The notes: generated by a model from the letters alone, not told the origin. A DNA stretch of 64,000 bases from Anaerorhabdus furcosa (GCF_900167375.1 NZ_FUWY01000004.1:210451-274450), one strand, 5' to 3'. Positions 47,269-57,109 are shown, counted from the stretch's first letter. Program-made: numbers and translations.

Positions 47269-47976
47269 ATGATTAAAATTGCAATTGTAGATGATAATCC
47301 TTTTGATACAAAATGGATTATCAACTGCTTAGAAAAACTTGATTGTGCAAATGAATGTGAGATTACATGTTTTAGTGATGGGCAAGATTTAATAGATGCT
47401 TACAAGAATGACCAACGATTTGATATTCTTTTACTCGATATGCTGATGGAAAAAGTCAATGGACTAGATACCGCCAAATTTGTAAGAACATTTGATCAAG
47501 ATGTAGAAATCTTAATTATTACCTCAACTCTTGAATATGCAGTTGAAGGTTATACTGTAAATGCTAGACGTTACTACTTAAAACCATTAAAACAAGATGA
47601 ATTCTTAAAAGAAATAAATACAATTATTCAAAACTTAAAAAAGAATGATAGTTTAACATTGAGTATCCATAACTCACAAGGGGTTACCAAAATTAAACTC
47701 AATGAAATATATTATATAGAATCATTAACACGTACACTAACTATTCATACACAAACTAGCCAAATCGCAATGATTGGTAAAATCAGTGAAATGGAAGAGA
47801 GTTTATCCAATTATGGATTTATGCGTGTTCATAAAAGTTTCATTGTAAATTTAAAATACATTAAAAATATTTTCAAAGATGTAATTACTCTTGATAATAA
47901 CGATACAATTTTATTAAGTAAACATAAGTCCAAGCAGGTACATGATGCATTAATGGAATATATTCAAAACCGATGA
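47269..47976 (+). CDS. LytTR-family response regulator
   Basis: 235 residues. Receiver domain MIKIAIVDDNPFD with the phospho-Asp in ILLLDMLME, then a LytTR DNA-binding domain (KIKLNEIYYIESLTRTLTIH, MRVHKSFIVNLKYIKNI). LytTR regulators of the AgrA type. Start 47269 has AAGGGG upstream; a longer in-frame ATG at 47248 contains that site. ATGA overlap with the kinase gene, so they are co-translated. Confidence 0.95.
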   Translation: MIKIAIVDDNPFDTKWIINCLEKLDCANECEITCFSDGQDLIDAYKNDQRFDILLLDMLMEKVNGLDTAKFVRTFDQDVEILIITSTLEYAVEGYTVNARRYYLKPLKQDEFLKEINTIIQNLKKNDSLTLSIHNSQGVTKIKLNEIYYIESLTRTLTIHTQTSQIAMIGKISEMEESLSNYGFMRVHKSFIVNLKYIKNIFKDVITLDNNDTILLSKHKSKQVHDALMEYIQNR

Positions 47977-49238
47977 ATTATTTATTGTCAATCTTACTTG
48001 CAGCACTTGAAACCTTTCTCTTCTTCTTTATCTTAGATAACCTGCTTTCTAAGAAAGATGCCTTTATAAAAGAAAGAAACGTTGCAATTCTTGCATATTT
48101 CTTATTTCAATTATTTACTTATATTATCGATTTTCATTTCTTTTCAACAGTCATTTATTATGTCGTTTTTGCTTTAGCAATTAGTTATTATCTCTATTAC
48201 AATGATCTACGAACTAAACTAATTACTACAAGTTTATTTGTAACATTAACTTACGCTGCAAAATTATCTGCTGCACTTATTTATTTAGAATTTAGCCATT
48301 ATCCTATTCCTAGTAATGTCTTTGAACTTGTGTTAAATCCATTAACACAATTCATCGCATGTGCTATTGTCTTTTTCATGATTTGTTTAATCTTACTAAC
48401 ACGAAAACTAACAAGCAAACCAACACAGTATGTCATTGATTTTATCTTATTTGTCTTTCCGTTAATTAATCTAAGTCTTAGTATGAATGTCCTCAATCAA
48501 AAGAATTCAACTATGCTCTACATTGATATTTCTGTGCTTCTTTTCTTCTATACTTTCTTTTTATTCTTTATGGCCGATCAACTCAATTACAATAGTGAGA
48601 AAACATTTCATTTAGAATTAATTAGTCAACAAATGCAACTACAGAAACAACACTTCATTGACTTAACTGAATACAATCAAGAAATACGTTCGATTAAACA
48701 TGATTTAAAAAATCACATTCGTATGATTCGCGGATACTTACAAGATGACAACATTGAAAAAGCGATTGAATACATTAATGAATATGATGAGAACTTACAT
48801 CAAATTTCTAAATTTGTATTCACTGGTAACAACACAGTTGATATTTTACTCAATCAAAAAATGAATCTAGCCAATAAACAAAATATTCATTTAAACTACA
48901 ATATCCTTATCCCAAATGAAGTATGTATTCCAGATCTAGACTTATGTATTATACTTTCTAATTTATTGGATAATGCCATTGAAGCAACTTCAAAAGTAGA
49001 AAATAAAACAATTAACTTAAAGATGAATATTTACAAGGAACAGCTTTTCATTTCTGTTTCAAATACCTTTAATGGATCAATTAAACAATCCTCAAATCAA
49101 CTTTTATCATTAAAACAAGATAAGAATCATGGCTATGGTTTATACAATGTAAAACGTGTTGTTGAGAAGCTCCATGGATCATTTAATTATCAGTTTGATC
49201 AAAATGAATTCGTTGTAACTATTTTATTGCGATTATAA
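47973..49238 (+). CDS. GHKL sensor histidine kinase, AgrC-like
   Basis: 421 residues. Six N-terminal membrane helices, then H-box IRSIKHDLKNHIRMIRGY, N-box LCIILSNLLDNAIEAT and G-box NHGYGLYNVKRVVEKL. It is the intact counterpart of the broken kinase at 11.3 kb. The sensed signal may be a peptide, or a substrate of the adjacent permease. Terminator follows at once. Confidence 0.93.
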   Translation: MNYLLSILLAALETFLFFFILDNLLSKKDAFIKERNVAILAYFLFQLFTYIIDFHFFSTVIYYVVFALAISYYLYYNDLRTKLITTSLFVTLTYAAKLSAALIYLEFSHYPIPSNVFELVLNPLTQFIACAIVFFMICLILLTRKLTSKPTQYVIDFILFVFPLINLSLSMNVLNQKNSTMLYIDISVLLFFYTFFLFFMADQLNYNSEKTFHLELISQQMQLQKQHFIDLTEYNQEIRSIKHDLKNHIRMIRGYLQDDNIEKAIEYINEYDENLHQISKFVFTGNNTVDILLNQKMNLANKQNIHLNYNILIPNEVCIPDLDLCIILSNLLDNAIEATSKVENKTINLKMNIYKEQLFISVSNTFNGSIKQSSNQLLSLKQDKNHGYGLYNVKRVVEKLHGSFNYQFDQNEFVVTILLRL

Positions 49239-49284
49239 AGTCTGATACTCTACTTCTTTACAAGCATTACAATATAAAATTAAT

Positions 49285-49322
49285 AAGCCACTTTTAGAAT
49301 AATACTAAAAGTGGCTTTTAAA
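49285..49322 (+). terminator. Terminator of the LytTR two-component operon
   Basis: AAGCCACTTTTAG (49285-49297) pairs perfectly with 49305-49317, 7-nt loop, then TTTAA. Confidence 0.85.
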
Positions 49323-49341
49323 TGAATAAAATGATCTCTGT

Positions 49342-50310
49342 TTATTTCAATTGTTCTAAGATGTTCTCAATAATCTCTGTGGTTTTCATATTATCATTTG
49401 TAACTTCAATTTCATCATTAAAAAATTGTTTTAATTCTTGCATGAATCCACGAAGATAAACATCTTTTAATGTACCTGAAGCAGGTGTGTAGTTTTCACG
49501 ATAAACAGTATCCATTTCACTTAATGTTTGCCATCCATTTTCTTCATCCGTATTTCTATGAATAACGAATTCATTTAATTCTTTGCTTTGAATAAATCCA
49601 TCATCCAAAGTACAAGTTATCCCTTCGCTCTCTCGAGTCCATGGTGCTCTATTTTCAAGACTCAACGTTCCAACTACACCTTGATTCATACGCAATATCA
49701 AGACATAGGATGTGCCTTGACCAGCATTATTTTTTAATATTTTTACTTGTTTAATTTCACCAAACAAATGTTGTAATAAATCAATAAAGTGAATACCTAC
49801 TGCATACATAAAATCTTTATCTGTTTTGCAGAAAGCACTTGCATCAACATTAAAATGAGCATCAAAGGACTGCACACTCCCTAAATTTCCTTGTTCAATT
49901 ATTTCTTTCATCTTTTGATAACATGGTGCATAGCGTTTCATGAAGCCAACAAAAACAGGAATACTATTTTCAATTGAACAATCATAAATATTTTTAGCTT
50001 GTGTATAACTCATCCCACAAGGTTTTTCCACAAATACCTTTTTATTTGCTTGTAAGCATTTCATAACTAACGCATACGCTTCTTCCATAGGAACAACGAT
50101 GATCACATAGTCACTCTTTGACTCCCTTAACATGACATCTACATCATCATAAAGATAAGTAGTTAAGCCAAGATAATTTATCTCTGCTTGAGCTTTTTCT
50201 TTTGATCTTGTTGTAATAGATTCAATGTCTACTCCTAATTCTAAAAGACAGGGAAGAATATTCTTTTTCATATGCCTTCCTAAGCCAACGATATTTACAC
50301 TTTTATCCAT
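49342..50310 (-). CDS. Gfo/Idh/MocA-family oxidoreductase
   Basis: 322 residues. N-terminal VNIVGLGRHMKKNILPCL, EKP motif KVFVEKPCGMSYTQ, and the later YAVGIHFIDLLQHLFG catalytic helix with His. Oxidises a sugar or related alcohol using NAD(P). Only the fold can be assigned. Monocistronic by its surroundings. Confidence 0.87.
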   Translation of the reverse strand: MDKSVNIVGLGRHMKKNILPCLLELGVDIESITTRSKEKAQAEINYLGLTTYLYDDVDVMLRESKSDYVIIVVPMEEAYALVMKCLQANKKVFVEKPCGMSYTQAKNIYDCSIENSIPVFVGFMKRYAPCYQKMKEIIEQGNLGSVQSFDAHFNVDASAFCKTDKDFMYAVGIHFIDLLQHLFGEIKQVKILKNNAGQGTSYVLILRMNQGVVGTLSLENRAPWTRESEGITCTLDDGFIQSKELNEFVIHRNTDEENGWQTLSEMDTVYRENYTPASGTLKDVYLRGFMQELKQFFNDEIEVTNDNMKTTEIIENILEQLK

Positions 50311-50489
50311 AAACTAACCTCTATTTCTTATTGTTTTAAGTTTAACATACTTCTCATTCAATCAAACCTCAATTATCATAAATAATTTTACTATTCTTTA
50401 ATGGAAAGATTATTTTGTATATTCACCTTATGTTTCAACAATTTAAACTTTTCAATCTAATGCTTGAAGTTTCTTTATAGTATCTTACA

Positions 50490-50523
50490 TTATAAAAGCA
50501 TCCTACTATTTCTAGTAAGATGC
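50490..50523 (-). terminator. Terminator after the flavoprotein reductase
   Basis: GCATCTTACTA and TAGTAGGATGC (50498-50523) pair with one mismatch around a 4-nt loop on the minus strand, followed by TTTTATAAT. Confidence 0.82.
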
Positions 50524-50543
50524 CTACGGAAGAAGCTATTTAA

Positions 50544-52322
50544 TTATTTAGCTTGTGCAGCAGATGCTCCTGCAATACGGCCAAATACGACAGTGTCTGT
50601 TAATGCATTACCACCTAAACGGTTTGCACCATGAATACCACCAGTTACTTCACCAGCAGCATATAATCCAGGAATAATATCTCCTGTTGTACTGATTACT
50701 TGAGCATCAGTATTAATCTTAACTCCACCCATTGTATGGTGAACTGTTGGAATACGTGCTCCAGCATAATATGGTCCTTGATCAATTGGATCTTGGTAAA
50801 GTGTTCTACCAAATTCATCAGCTGATTTATCAGCTACATGAGTGTTAAATCCTTCAACTGCTTTTACTAAGTTTGCAGGATCAACACCAATTTGTTCAGC
50901 TAACTCTTCAAGAGTATCACCTTTGAATGCACGACCATCTTTAACTAATTGATTAATTGATTCATTAAAGTTATTTACTTCATCACCTGTAGGGTAATCA
51001 TGGCTATCAAGAATAACCCACATGTGTGAATTTGGTTGTTCAAATAATGCAGTTGTCATCACATCACGACGTGCACCTTCATCAACGAAACGATTTCCTT
51101 CGTCATTTACGAAGATTCTATTTTCAACTCCCATTTCAATGTTACCACTTAAGCTACCTGTTTCAGGATCACCCATTGGTAATAATTGAATGTTACCCAT
51201 TTGTACAAGTTCAGCACCTACAGCTTCTGCCATAATGATGCCATCACCTGTTGCTCCAGCATGGTTAGTTGATTTAATACTTTCATCTAAATTTGCCCAA
51301 AGTGTATTGTATTCTTGACGCATTTCTACGTTTTGTCCAAATCCACCTGTTGCAAGTACTACACCATTGTTTGCGTGCAATGTAATTTTATTTCCTGTTT
51401 TACCCTCAGCAATAACACCAACTACTTTACCATCTTCAACGATAAATTCTTTTGCTGTAACTTCTAAATATAAATCGATGTTTTCATTTGAATCAATATA
51501 GTTTTGGTATGCATTGAAGAATCCTGTACCTACTGGTTCAACTGGTTTATGAGCTCTTGGCCACATACCACCTAATACTGTAAATGTTCCTTCTTTAAAT
51601 TCCATACCTAAACTTTGTAACCATTCAACACCATCCCAAGCATTTGTTACAAGTGTTCTAACAAGTTCTTGATCTCCTTGTTTATCGCCACCTTCATAAG
51701 TTTGAGTATAGTGTAATTCTACAGAGTCTTTATTTGCAATTGCAGTTTCACTACCTTCATCAACTGCATTTAAGGCTCCTCCTGCTAAAATTGTATTTCC
51801 ACCAACTTTAGGCATTTTTTCTATAACGATAACTGATGCGCCTTCTTGATTTGCAGTAACAGCAGCAGCTAAACCTGCTCCTCCTGCTCCAATAACCACA
51901 ACATCAGCAGTGTATTCTTTGTCTTCTTCTTTTTCTTGTACTTTAGATGTTACTTTTTTAAGTGCTTCAACATCAGCACCAGCATCTTTCATTGCAACTC
52001 CAACGGCTTCTAAGATTGCCTTCGAAGTAATTGTAGCTCCTGATACTGTATCTACTCCAAGTCCTTGTGCATCAACAATACGAACTGGCATATCACTAAT
52101 TGCTAGGTCACTAATTGATGGTGTTTCACTGTGTTCTGTAACAACTACTTTTTCAATTGCATCGGTTGTTACTGTTACTTCTACTTTAACTGGTCCATTC
52201 ATTCCTGTAGCTTCAGCAGTATATGTTCCTGCTTTATAACCTGTAGTTTTAGGACTACTACAAGCAGCTAGAGAGAATGCAAGTACTAAAGTTAAAGCCA
52301 CTTTAAATAATTTTTTCATCAT
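50544..52322 (-). CDS. Lipoprotein FMN/FAD fumarate reductase-like flavoprotein
   Basis: 592 residues. Lipobox LAAC with Cys21 anchors it outside the membrane. Next an FMN-binding domain with DTVSGATITS, the site where ApbE attaches FMN to Thr. Then a FAD domain (DVVVIGAGGAGLAAAVTA) with NRFVDEGARRD, VHHTMGGVKI and the end GANRLGGNALTDTVVFGR, as in fumarate, urocanate and acrylate reductases. It would accept electrons at the surface for anaerobic respiration. The exact acceptor is unknown; neither an ApbE nor a membrane electron donor is in the window. Confidence 0.92.
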   Translation of the reverse strand: MMKKLFKVALTLVLAFSLAACSSPKTTGYKAGTYTAEATGMNGPVKVEVTVTTDAIEKVVVTEHSETPSISDLAISDMPVRIVDAQGLGVDTVSGATITSKAILEAVGVAMKDAGADVEALKKVTSKVQEKEEDKEYTADVVVIGAGGAGLAAAVTANQEGASVIVIEKMPKVGGNTILAGGALNAVDEGSETAIANKDSVELHYTQTYEGGDKQGDQELVRTLVTNAWDGVEWLQSLGMEFKEGTFTVLGGMWPRAHKPVEPVGTGFFNAYQNYIDSNENIDLYLEVTAKEFIVEDGKVVGVIAEGKTGNKITLHANNGVVLATGGFGQNVEMRQEYNTLWANLDESIKSTNHAGATGDGIIMAEAVGAELVQMGNIQLLPMGDPETGSLSGNIEMGVENRIFVNDEGNRFVDEGARRDVMTTALFEQPNSHMWVILDSHDYPTGDEVNNFNESINQLVKDGRAFKGDTLEELAEQIGVDPANLVKAVEGFNTHVADKSADEFGRTLYQDPIDQGPYYAGARIPTVHHTMGGVKINTDAQVISTTGDIIPGLYAAGEVTGGIHGANRLGGNALTDTVVFGRIAGASAAQAK

Positions 52323-52340
52323 CTCTATCCTCCAAGTAAA

Positions 52341-52371
52341 ACTATAAACGTTAGCCTTACTCTAAGGTCAA
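52341..52371 (-). promoter_or_regulatory. MerR-type promoter of the flavoprotein gene
   Basis: TTGACC at 52366-52371 and TATAGT at 52341-52346 (minus), spacer 19 bp. The spacer begins with CCTTA-GAG-TAAGG, a dyad like many MerR operators. A MerR gene ends 20 bp upstream. Confidence 0.8.
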
Positions 52372-52390
52372 GTACTTTGTTAATATTTTA

Positions 52391-53197
52391 TCAATTAATT
52401 TTTACGGCTAAATAATGGTAGTTTACCATCACACCTTCTTCAATTGTGGAATGAATACAAGAACTGAGTCCAAACTCATAGTTTTCTATTTTATGTTTGG
52501 CGATATATGCTTGCATAAGCGATAAAGTTTCCCATCCAAAATTAGGATTACTGTTTTTCTTAAATATTGTCATCAAGTATTTACTTCCTGGAATGACTTC
52601 AAAGTTACTTAAATTTAATCCTAGTTTCTTTGCATTACTTAAACTCATATTGACTCCATAATGATATTCTAAATGTCCACTTGTTTTTTCCATTGTTGAT
52701 CGTGGTATACGACTTACCCAACGAACAAGTGGCGCAAACTCAACAATATTATCTCGAATTGCTAAGATTGTTTTATCCTTCGTTATTTTTTCATTATCAG
52801 AAAACTCAATACGAATATACGGTTCTAGTTCTATCTCTTTAACTTGATTCAATAAATCAGGAATACTCAGCAAAAATGAAGCATATCTTTCCATTTCATC
52901 AATACACAACTGTTTAAATCTTACTTCTTCTATTAGGCTCTCTCTTTGGTTTTGAATTGATTCAATGATTTGGGAAGAATCCTGATTGCTTAGTAATTCC
53001 AAACATGACTCTACACTAAAACCCATGCCACGATACAAACGTGCAAGGTTAAATCGACGGGTATCAATTACTGAAAAGTATCGATATCCTGTTTCTTCAT
53101 TGACCTCTGGAGCAATGATTCCAATCTTTTCATAATATCTTAGCTTATGTGTTGTAACTGCTAATAATTCTGCCATTTCCTTAATTGTGTATTTCAT
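52391..53197 (-). CDS. MerR-family regulator with large effector domain
   Basis: 268 residues. HTH KYTIKEMAELLAVTTHKLRYYEKIGI at the N-terminus, coiled-coil, then a 150-residue C-terminal domain resembling the ligand-binding domain of BmrR-like regulators (two-lobed, aromatic-rich: YRGMG, YHYGVN, NYHYLAVKIN). It probably activates the reductase gene through the 19-bp-spacer promoter just downstream of its stop. Confidence 0.9.
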   Translation of the reverse strand: MKYTIKEMAELLAVTTHKLRYYEKIGIIAPEVNEETGYRYFSVIDTRRFNLARLYRGMGFSVESCLELLSNQDSSQIIESIQNQRESLIEEVRFKQLCIDEMERYASFLLSIPDLLNQVKEIELEPYIRIEFSDNEKITKDKTILAIRDNIVEFAPLVRWVSRIPRSTMEKTSGHLEYHYGVNMSLSNAKKLGLNLSNFEVIPGSKYLMTIFKKNSNPNFGWETLSLMQAYIAKHKIENYEFGLSSCIHSTIEEGVMVNYHYLAVKIN

Positions 53198-53291
53198 TCT
53201 TACCCCTCGTTATTTTTTTCACATATTTCCTTTAATAAAAACTAGTCTAACAAATTCAGACTAGTAAATGCAAGAATTCTTTTTCATATTA

Positions 53292-54821
53292 TTACAAATA
53301 AATATTTTTGAAATAAGTTAGTTCATCTATAAATGCCGGTCTATTTTTAAATTTCTCTAACAACTCTTCATATAATATGCAAGATTCGTTAACATCAAAT
53401 TTTGACATGCAACTTAAATGGTCAACTACTTCTACATAACCTTTTCTTGTGTGTTGGTACGATGCAATTGATAAAATTAAATAACGATATAATTGTGTAA
53501 TTTTTTCGTGATAATTTTCTCGTAAAGTCTCTGCATATTGTTCCAATACTCTAATATCTTGGTGTTGTTCTACTTCATTCATAAGATTATCAAACCATCT
53601 TTCATGCTTACATATAACCATGTAATTATAAATACTACGCTTTTTCAGTTTATTAGATAGGTTGACAATATACTCATTCCAATCATCTTTGGGATAATAT
53701 TTCTTTAACTTAAGAAATAATTCACTCGAAAATTCTCTATATATTGCTTTCTCAAGCATACAAGAAATACGATCTTCATTTCCTGTTTCTACATATAGTT
53801 GAATCAACTCATTTACATTATCTTCCAAAACAGTCCATACACATCTATCAATTTTTTTCTCCATGATATTTAGCAATCCATTTATATTATTTTCTTGTTT
53901 GTATATTTCTTTAAGAACAGTGAGCATTTCATCATTTTTTAAATGTTTATTTGCCACCTTTATCGCTGTACCTTTATTACCATATGAATAGTACCAAGTT
54001 ACTTTCTTTACAATGAATTCTTCAAATCCATAGGATATGAAATCTTCAAGTTTGGGAATAAGATTTTCTATACGCTCAATGCATTGGATAGCTAATAAAG
54101 CAGTTGTTCTATCCTTTACATAATCATCAAGTGTATGAATAGGCTCAATACTAAAATCACCTAACAAATGTTGCTCAAGTTCTTCAACAATATAATTTTC
54201 AAATTTAATAAAATTTTCTTTACATATCGAAATATACTTCAATGTTAATTTATTTACTATAGTAAAAGACCATCCATGTTCCCCATTGGATCCATCCATA
54301 GAAATCGTTGCAATTAAATGATAAAGTTTAGTAATTAAGACAAATATATCTTCTTCCATTAATAACAACTCTGCTTGCTTAGTAGCATTAAAGATAATAT
54401 CAACAAAGTATTCACCCTTATTCCAAGTAATCATTCCATCACGTCCACACAATCGATTAACTTGATGCTCAACAACTGCAAATATCTTTTGAGCTTCTCC
54501 CCCTGCTAATAGTATTTTGACTTGTTTTTTCAAATCATTTTTATCTCCTTGGGAAATATCTTCTTCATTATTTTTAACATAATACAAAAGTGCAGCCATA
54601 TGTTTACAATAATCCACTTCTGCGTAAGGACATGAGCATTCCATATCATATGGCTCTTTGTTTAAATCAACTCTTACTCGATAACTACTATTACCTTGAA
54701 CATAAGCAGTATAAACATCACCAATTTTTTTTACATTAAAAACACTGCCTTCTCGGTAATAGTTATATCCTCTTTTTAAAATCCGCGATTCAAAATATTG
54801 ATCAAGATTTATTTTCTTCAT
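53292..54821 (-). CDS. SWIM zinc-finger protein
   Basis: 509 residues. The N-terminal SWIM finger has C-x-C-x8-C-x-H (MECSCPYAEVDYCKHMAALL) preceded by FESRILKRGYNYYREG. The remainder is helical repeats. SWIM fingers bind DNA or proteins; in bacteria they often lie next to SNF2 helicases, none here. The start at 54821 (MKKINLDQ) is preferred over 54851; it overlaps UPF0158 by 20 bp. Confidence 0.8.
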   Translation of the reverse strand: MKKINLDQYFESRILKRGYNYYREGSVFNVKKIGDVYTAYVQGNSSYRVRVDLNKEPYDMECSCPYAEVDYCKHMAALLYYVKNNEEDISQGDKNDLKKQVKILLAGGEAQKIFAVVEHQVNRLCGRDGMITWNKGEYFVDIIFNATKQAELLLMEEDIFVLITKLYHLIATISMDGSNGEHGWSFTIVNKLTLKYISICKENFIKFENYIVEELEQHLLGDFSIEPIHTLDDYVKDRTTALLAIQCIERIENLIPKLEDFISYGFEEFIVKKVTWYYSYGNKGTAIKVANKHLKNDEMLTVLKEIYKQENNINGLLNIMEKKIDRCVWTVLEDNVNELIQLYVETGNEDRISCMLEKAIYREFSSELFLKLKKYYPKDDWNEYIVNLSNKLKKRSIYNYMVICKHERWFDNLMNEVEQHQDIRVLEQYAETLRENYHEKITQLYRYLILSIASYQHTRKGYVEVVDHLSCMSKFDVNESCILYEELLEKFKNRPAFIDELTYFKNIYL

Positions 54822-55212
54822 ATTCAATACCGTTTCTTTCACACCATACAATTATTATTTCTTGTTGCTGATTTCTTAAATAAGTGTAATATTCTGTAAG
54901 TATATCATAGTCAAAACAAGTATCTTTAAATCTTCTAAATGCTCCTTTTCCACGAATAGAGTTTTCTAATTTTCTTCGGATTTTTTCTTGTGTTACTGTC
55001 CCTATAAATGATTCCATAATTCTATATTCATGAATTTCAAACGATGTAGGTAAACGAATCCAACCATCATCCTCAAAATCAATTTCAGGATTATTCATGG
55101 AAGGGTCAAATAAAAAATTATCTTCAAATTCTTCAGTCTCTTTGTTGTAATATATCTCATATTCTTGGCTTACCTTTTCTATTTGATCTAAAAATTCATT
55201 TAACGGTTTCAT
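54802..55212 (-). CDS. UPF0158-family protein
   Basis: 136 residues. Family pieces: WIRLPTSFEIHEYRIMESFI, GKGAFRRFKDTCFD, and IVWCERNGIEYEE at the C-terminus. Function unknown in the family. ATGA overlap with the NUDIX gene before it and overlap with the SWIM gene after it. Confidence 0.85.
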   Translation of the reverse strand: MKPLNEFLDQIEKVSQEYEIYYNKETEEFEDNFLFDPSMNNPEIDFEDDGWIRLPTSFEIHEYRIMESFIGTVTQEKIRRKLENSIRGKGAFRRFKDTCFDYDILTEYYTYLRNQQQEIIIVWCERNGIEYEENKS

Positions 55213-55664
55213 ATCAATAATATCTCCCTATTTTTTAACCACTTAATTATACAGCCAGCTCTATTTTCTAGATTTGGCAGTTCTTCTAAATTAAAATATT
55301 CTAGTTCTAAACTCTCTCCATCAACACAATTCAACTCACCTTTTACATTGATTGCCAAAAAGACTACAGGAACTGTCCATACCTTGTCACCATTTGGGTA
55401 TTCCATAAAAAATTCTTTTCCTGAAAATACATTCAACAATTCGAATTCATCACATATTAAACCCGTTTCTTCAGCTAATTCACGAGTTGCAGCCTCTTCT
55501 AGTGTTTCTCCTAGTTCAATTGCTCCTCCTGGAATTCCCCATGTTTTTATATCTGAGCGCAACTGAAGCAGAATTTTATTTTCTTTCATTACAATTATTG
55601 TTGCACCGATACTTAATATTTCATTATGTCCAACTATTTTTCTTAATTCATTAATATAACTCAT
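55209..55664 (-). CDS. NUDIX hydrolase
   Basis: 151 residues. Nudix box G-x5-E-x7-REUxEExGU is complete: GGAIELGE then ATRELAEETG near residues 46-67. It hydrolyses nucleoside diphosphate derivatives; substrate not fixed. AAGGAAG before the ATG. First gene of a three-gene overlapping operon. Confidence 0.95.
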   Translation of the reverse strand: MSYINELRKIVGHNEILSIGATIIVMKENKILLQLRSDIKTWGIPGGAIELGETLEEAATRELAEETGLICDEFELLNVFSGKEFFMEYPNGDKVWTVPVVFLAINVKGELNCVDGESLELEYFNLEELPNLENRAGCIIKWLKNREILLI

Positions 55665-55755
55665 AAATTAAATTCTTCCTTTATAATAATATTATACATA
55701 GATTTCTTTACTTTAACACCGTGTCATCGTTTATAGTAGGTTTACAGGAGGATAT

Positions 55756-56739
55756 ATGATGAATACGAATACAATTACTCAAGTATCAAAAAGACTCGGT
55801 ATATCAACTAGAATGCTTCGGTATTATGAACAAATAGGATTAATTCACAGTAAACGACTTGAAGGATATGCCTATCGTGTTTATGACATGGAAACTATTA
55901 CAAAATTGAAGCAAATCTTACTTCTTCGCAAACTAAGAATATCGGCAAAACAAATAAAAGTAATTTTGCTCAATCAAAATGCAATGAAAACCATTCAAAT
56001 ATTTCAACAAAACATATCCGAAATAGATGAAGAAATCACTGCCTTATCCACCATCAAAGATATTCTCCTTCATTTTGTACAAAAATTAAGTGATGAAACA
56101 AATATTCCTCTAGTTGAACTCATTGAAAATACAGATGGAATTGGAGGCATCATTGAATCACTTAATCTTGTCAGCATCAATTTTAAGGAGGATCAAACGA
56201 TGAAGAATTTAAAAAAGGCTGATGAAAAACTATCTACTCTAAAAGATGTGCGTATTATCTATCTACCACCTGCAACTGTTGCAGCTGCTCATCACATTGG
56301 TGATGACCCAGAAACGCATTCAAATTATCTCATTGATGAATTTGTGCGTAACTCAAAACTCGAACAGATAAAACCAGATTTACGTCACTATGGATTTAAT
56401 CATCCAAACCCAGTAGATGAAACTGGATTTCATGGTTATGAATCATGGGTAACAATTCCTGATGATTTTGAAGTACCTCAACCCTTAATCAAAAAGAAAT
56501 TCAAAGGTGGTTTATATGCAGCACATATGATACCTTTTGGAAATTTCGATGAATGGGAGGATTTAGCAAAATGGGTACATGAGAATGAACTTTATGAATT
56601 TGCAGGTGACTGGAGTGATCAAGAACATATGTGTGGTTTAATGGATGAACACATTAATTACTATAGTCATATTCACCTAAAGAATACTGAACCAGAAACT
56701 ATGCAAATTGATTTACTCATGCCTATACAGGAGAAATAA
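55756..56739 (+). CDS. MerR-type regulator with GyrI-like effector domain
   Basis: 327 residues. MerR HTH (TITQVSKRLGISTRMLRYYEQIGL), a coiled coil, then a GyrI/AraC effector-binding domain from about 165 (IIYLPPATVAAAHHIG, HGYESWVTIPDD, GGLYAAHMIPFGNFDEW). These sense small aromatic drugs. GGAGG precedes the ATG. Targets unknown; it stands alone upstream of the toxin-antitoxin locus. Confidence 0.92.
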   Translation: MMNTNTITQVSKRLGISTRMLRYYEQIGLIHSKRLEGYAYRVYDMETITKLKQILLLRKLRISAKQIKVILLNQNAMKTIQIFQQNISEIDEEITALSTIKDILLHFVQKLSDETNIPLVELIENTDGIGGIIESLNLVSINFKEDQTMKNLKKADEKLSTLKDVRIIYLPPATVAAAHHIGDDPETHSNYLIDEFVRNSKLEQIKPDLRHYGFNHPNPVDETGFHGYESWVTIPDDFEVPQPLIKKKFKGGLYAAHMIPFGNFDEWEDLAKWVHENELYEFAGDWSDQEHMCGLMDEHINYYSHIHLKNTEPETMQIDLLMPIQEK

Positions 56740-56914
56740 GTAATCATTATTTTACAACTTATCCAAAATTAATATTAAATTTAATAATAGATTTGAGAGT
56801 AATGTAATCATCATGAAATCTAGCAATTTCCCATAACATTTGACTTGATTTAACAATTCACAAACATAACTCTTAATGATTTTTTTCTAGTTGTAATAAT
56901 AGAATTCATTGGTA
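56740..56914. other. Spacer between MerR-GyrI gene and the toxin-antitoxin locus
   Basis: AT-rich, no ORF or clear terminator seen apart from short AT palindromes (TTAATATTAAATTTAATA). Confidence 0.4.
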
Positions 56915-56943
56915 TTGACAAATCTTTTAACCTTTGTTAGTAT
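56915..56943 (+). promoter_or_regulatory. Promoter of the type III antitoxin RNA
   Basis: TTGACA (56915-56920), 17-bp spacer, TAGTAT (56938-56943): a near-consensus sigma-A promoter whose predicted start (about 56950) lies just before the repeats. Confidence 0.8.
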
Positions 56944-56972
56944 GAGGTTGCATAAGGATAATCTTATGTAAA

Positions 56973-57077
56973 AAACTGTGTGAACCCTACCTTAGTGGGA
57001 ACTAAATAAACTGTGTGAACCCTACCTTAGTGGGAACTAAATAAACTGTGTGAACCCTACCTTAGTGGGAACTAAAA
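56973..57077 (+). repeat. Three tandem 35-bp antitoxin repeats
   Basis: Units at 56973-57007, 57008-57042 and 57043-57077, identical except for the last base of the third. Each begins AAACTGTGTGAACCC and contains CCCTACCTTAGTGGG. No spacers, so not CRISPR; period and position before a terminator and toxin match type III antitoxins. Confidence 0.95.
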
Positions 57078-57084
57078 AACAAAG

Positions 57085-57109
57085 AAAACAGGTTTATGAG
57101 CCTGTTTTT
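57085..57109 (+). terminator. Terminator between antitoxin repeats and toxin gene
   Basis: AAAACAGG (57085-57092) pairs with CCTGTTTT (57101-57108), 8-nt loop, followed by TTC. In type III systems partial read-through here sets the antitoxin-to-toxin ratio. Confidence 0.88.

Larger units (their letters stand above)
56950..57109 (+). ncRNA. Type III antitoxin RNA (ToxI-like), start estimated
   Basis: The transcript would run from the promoter at 56915 through the three 35-nt repeats to the hairpin terminator ending at 57109. In ToxIN/AbiQ systems such an RNA is cut by the toxin into single-repeat pseudoknots which bind and inhibit it. Each repeat has a possible stem CCCTAC-CTTA-GTGGG with one bulged base, and loose ends able to form a pseudoknot. 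The 5-prime end is an estimate from the -10 box. Confidence 0.82.

Noticed and set aside
56973..57077. Three 35-bp direct repeats as a small CRISPR array
   Set aside because: The units are contiguous with no spacers, no cas genes are present, and a ToxN-like gene and terminator follow directly.
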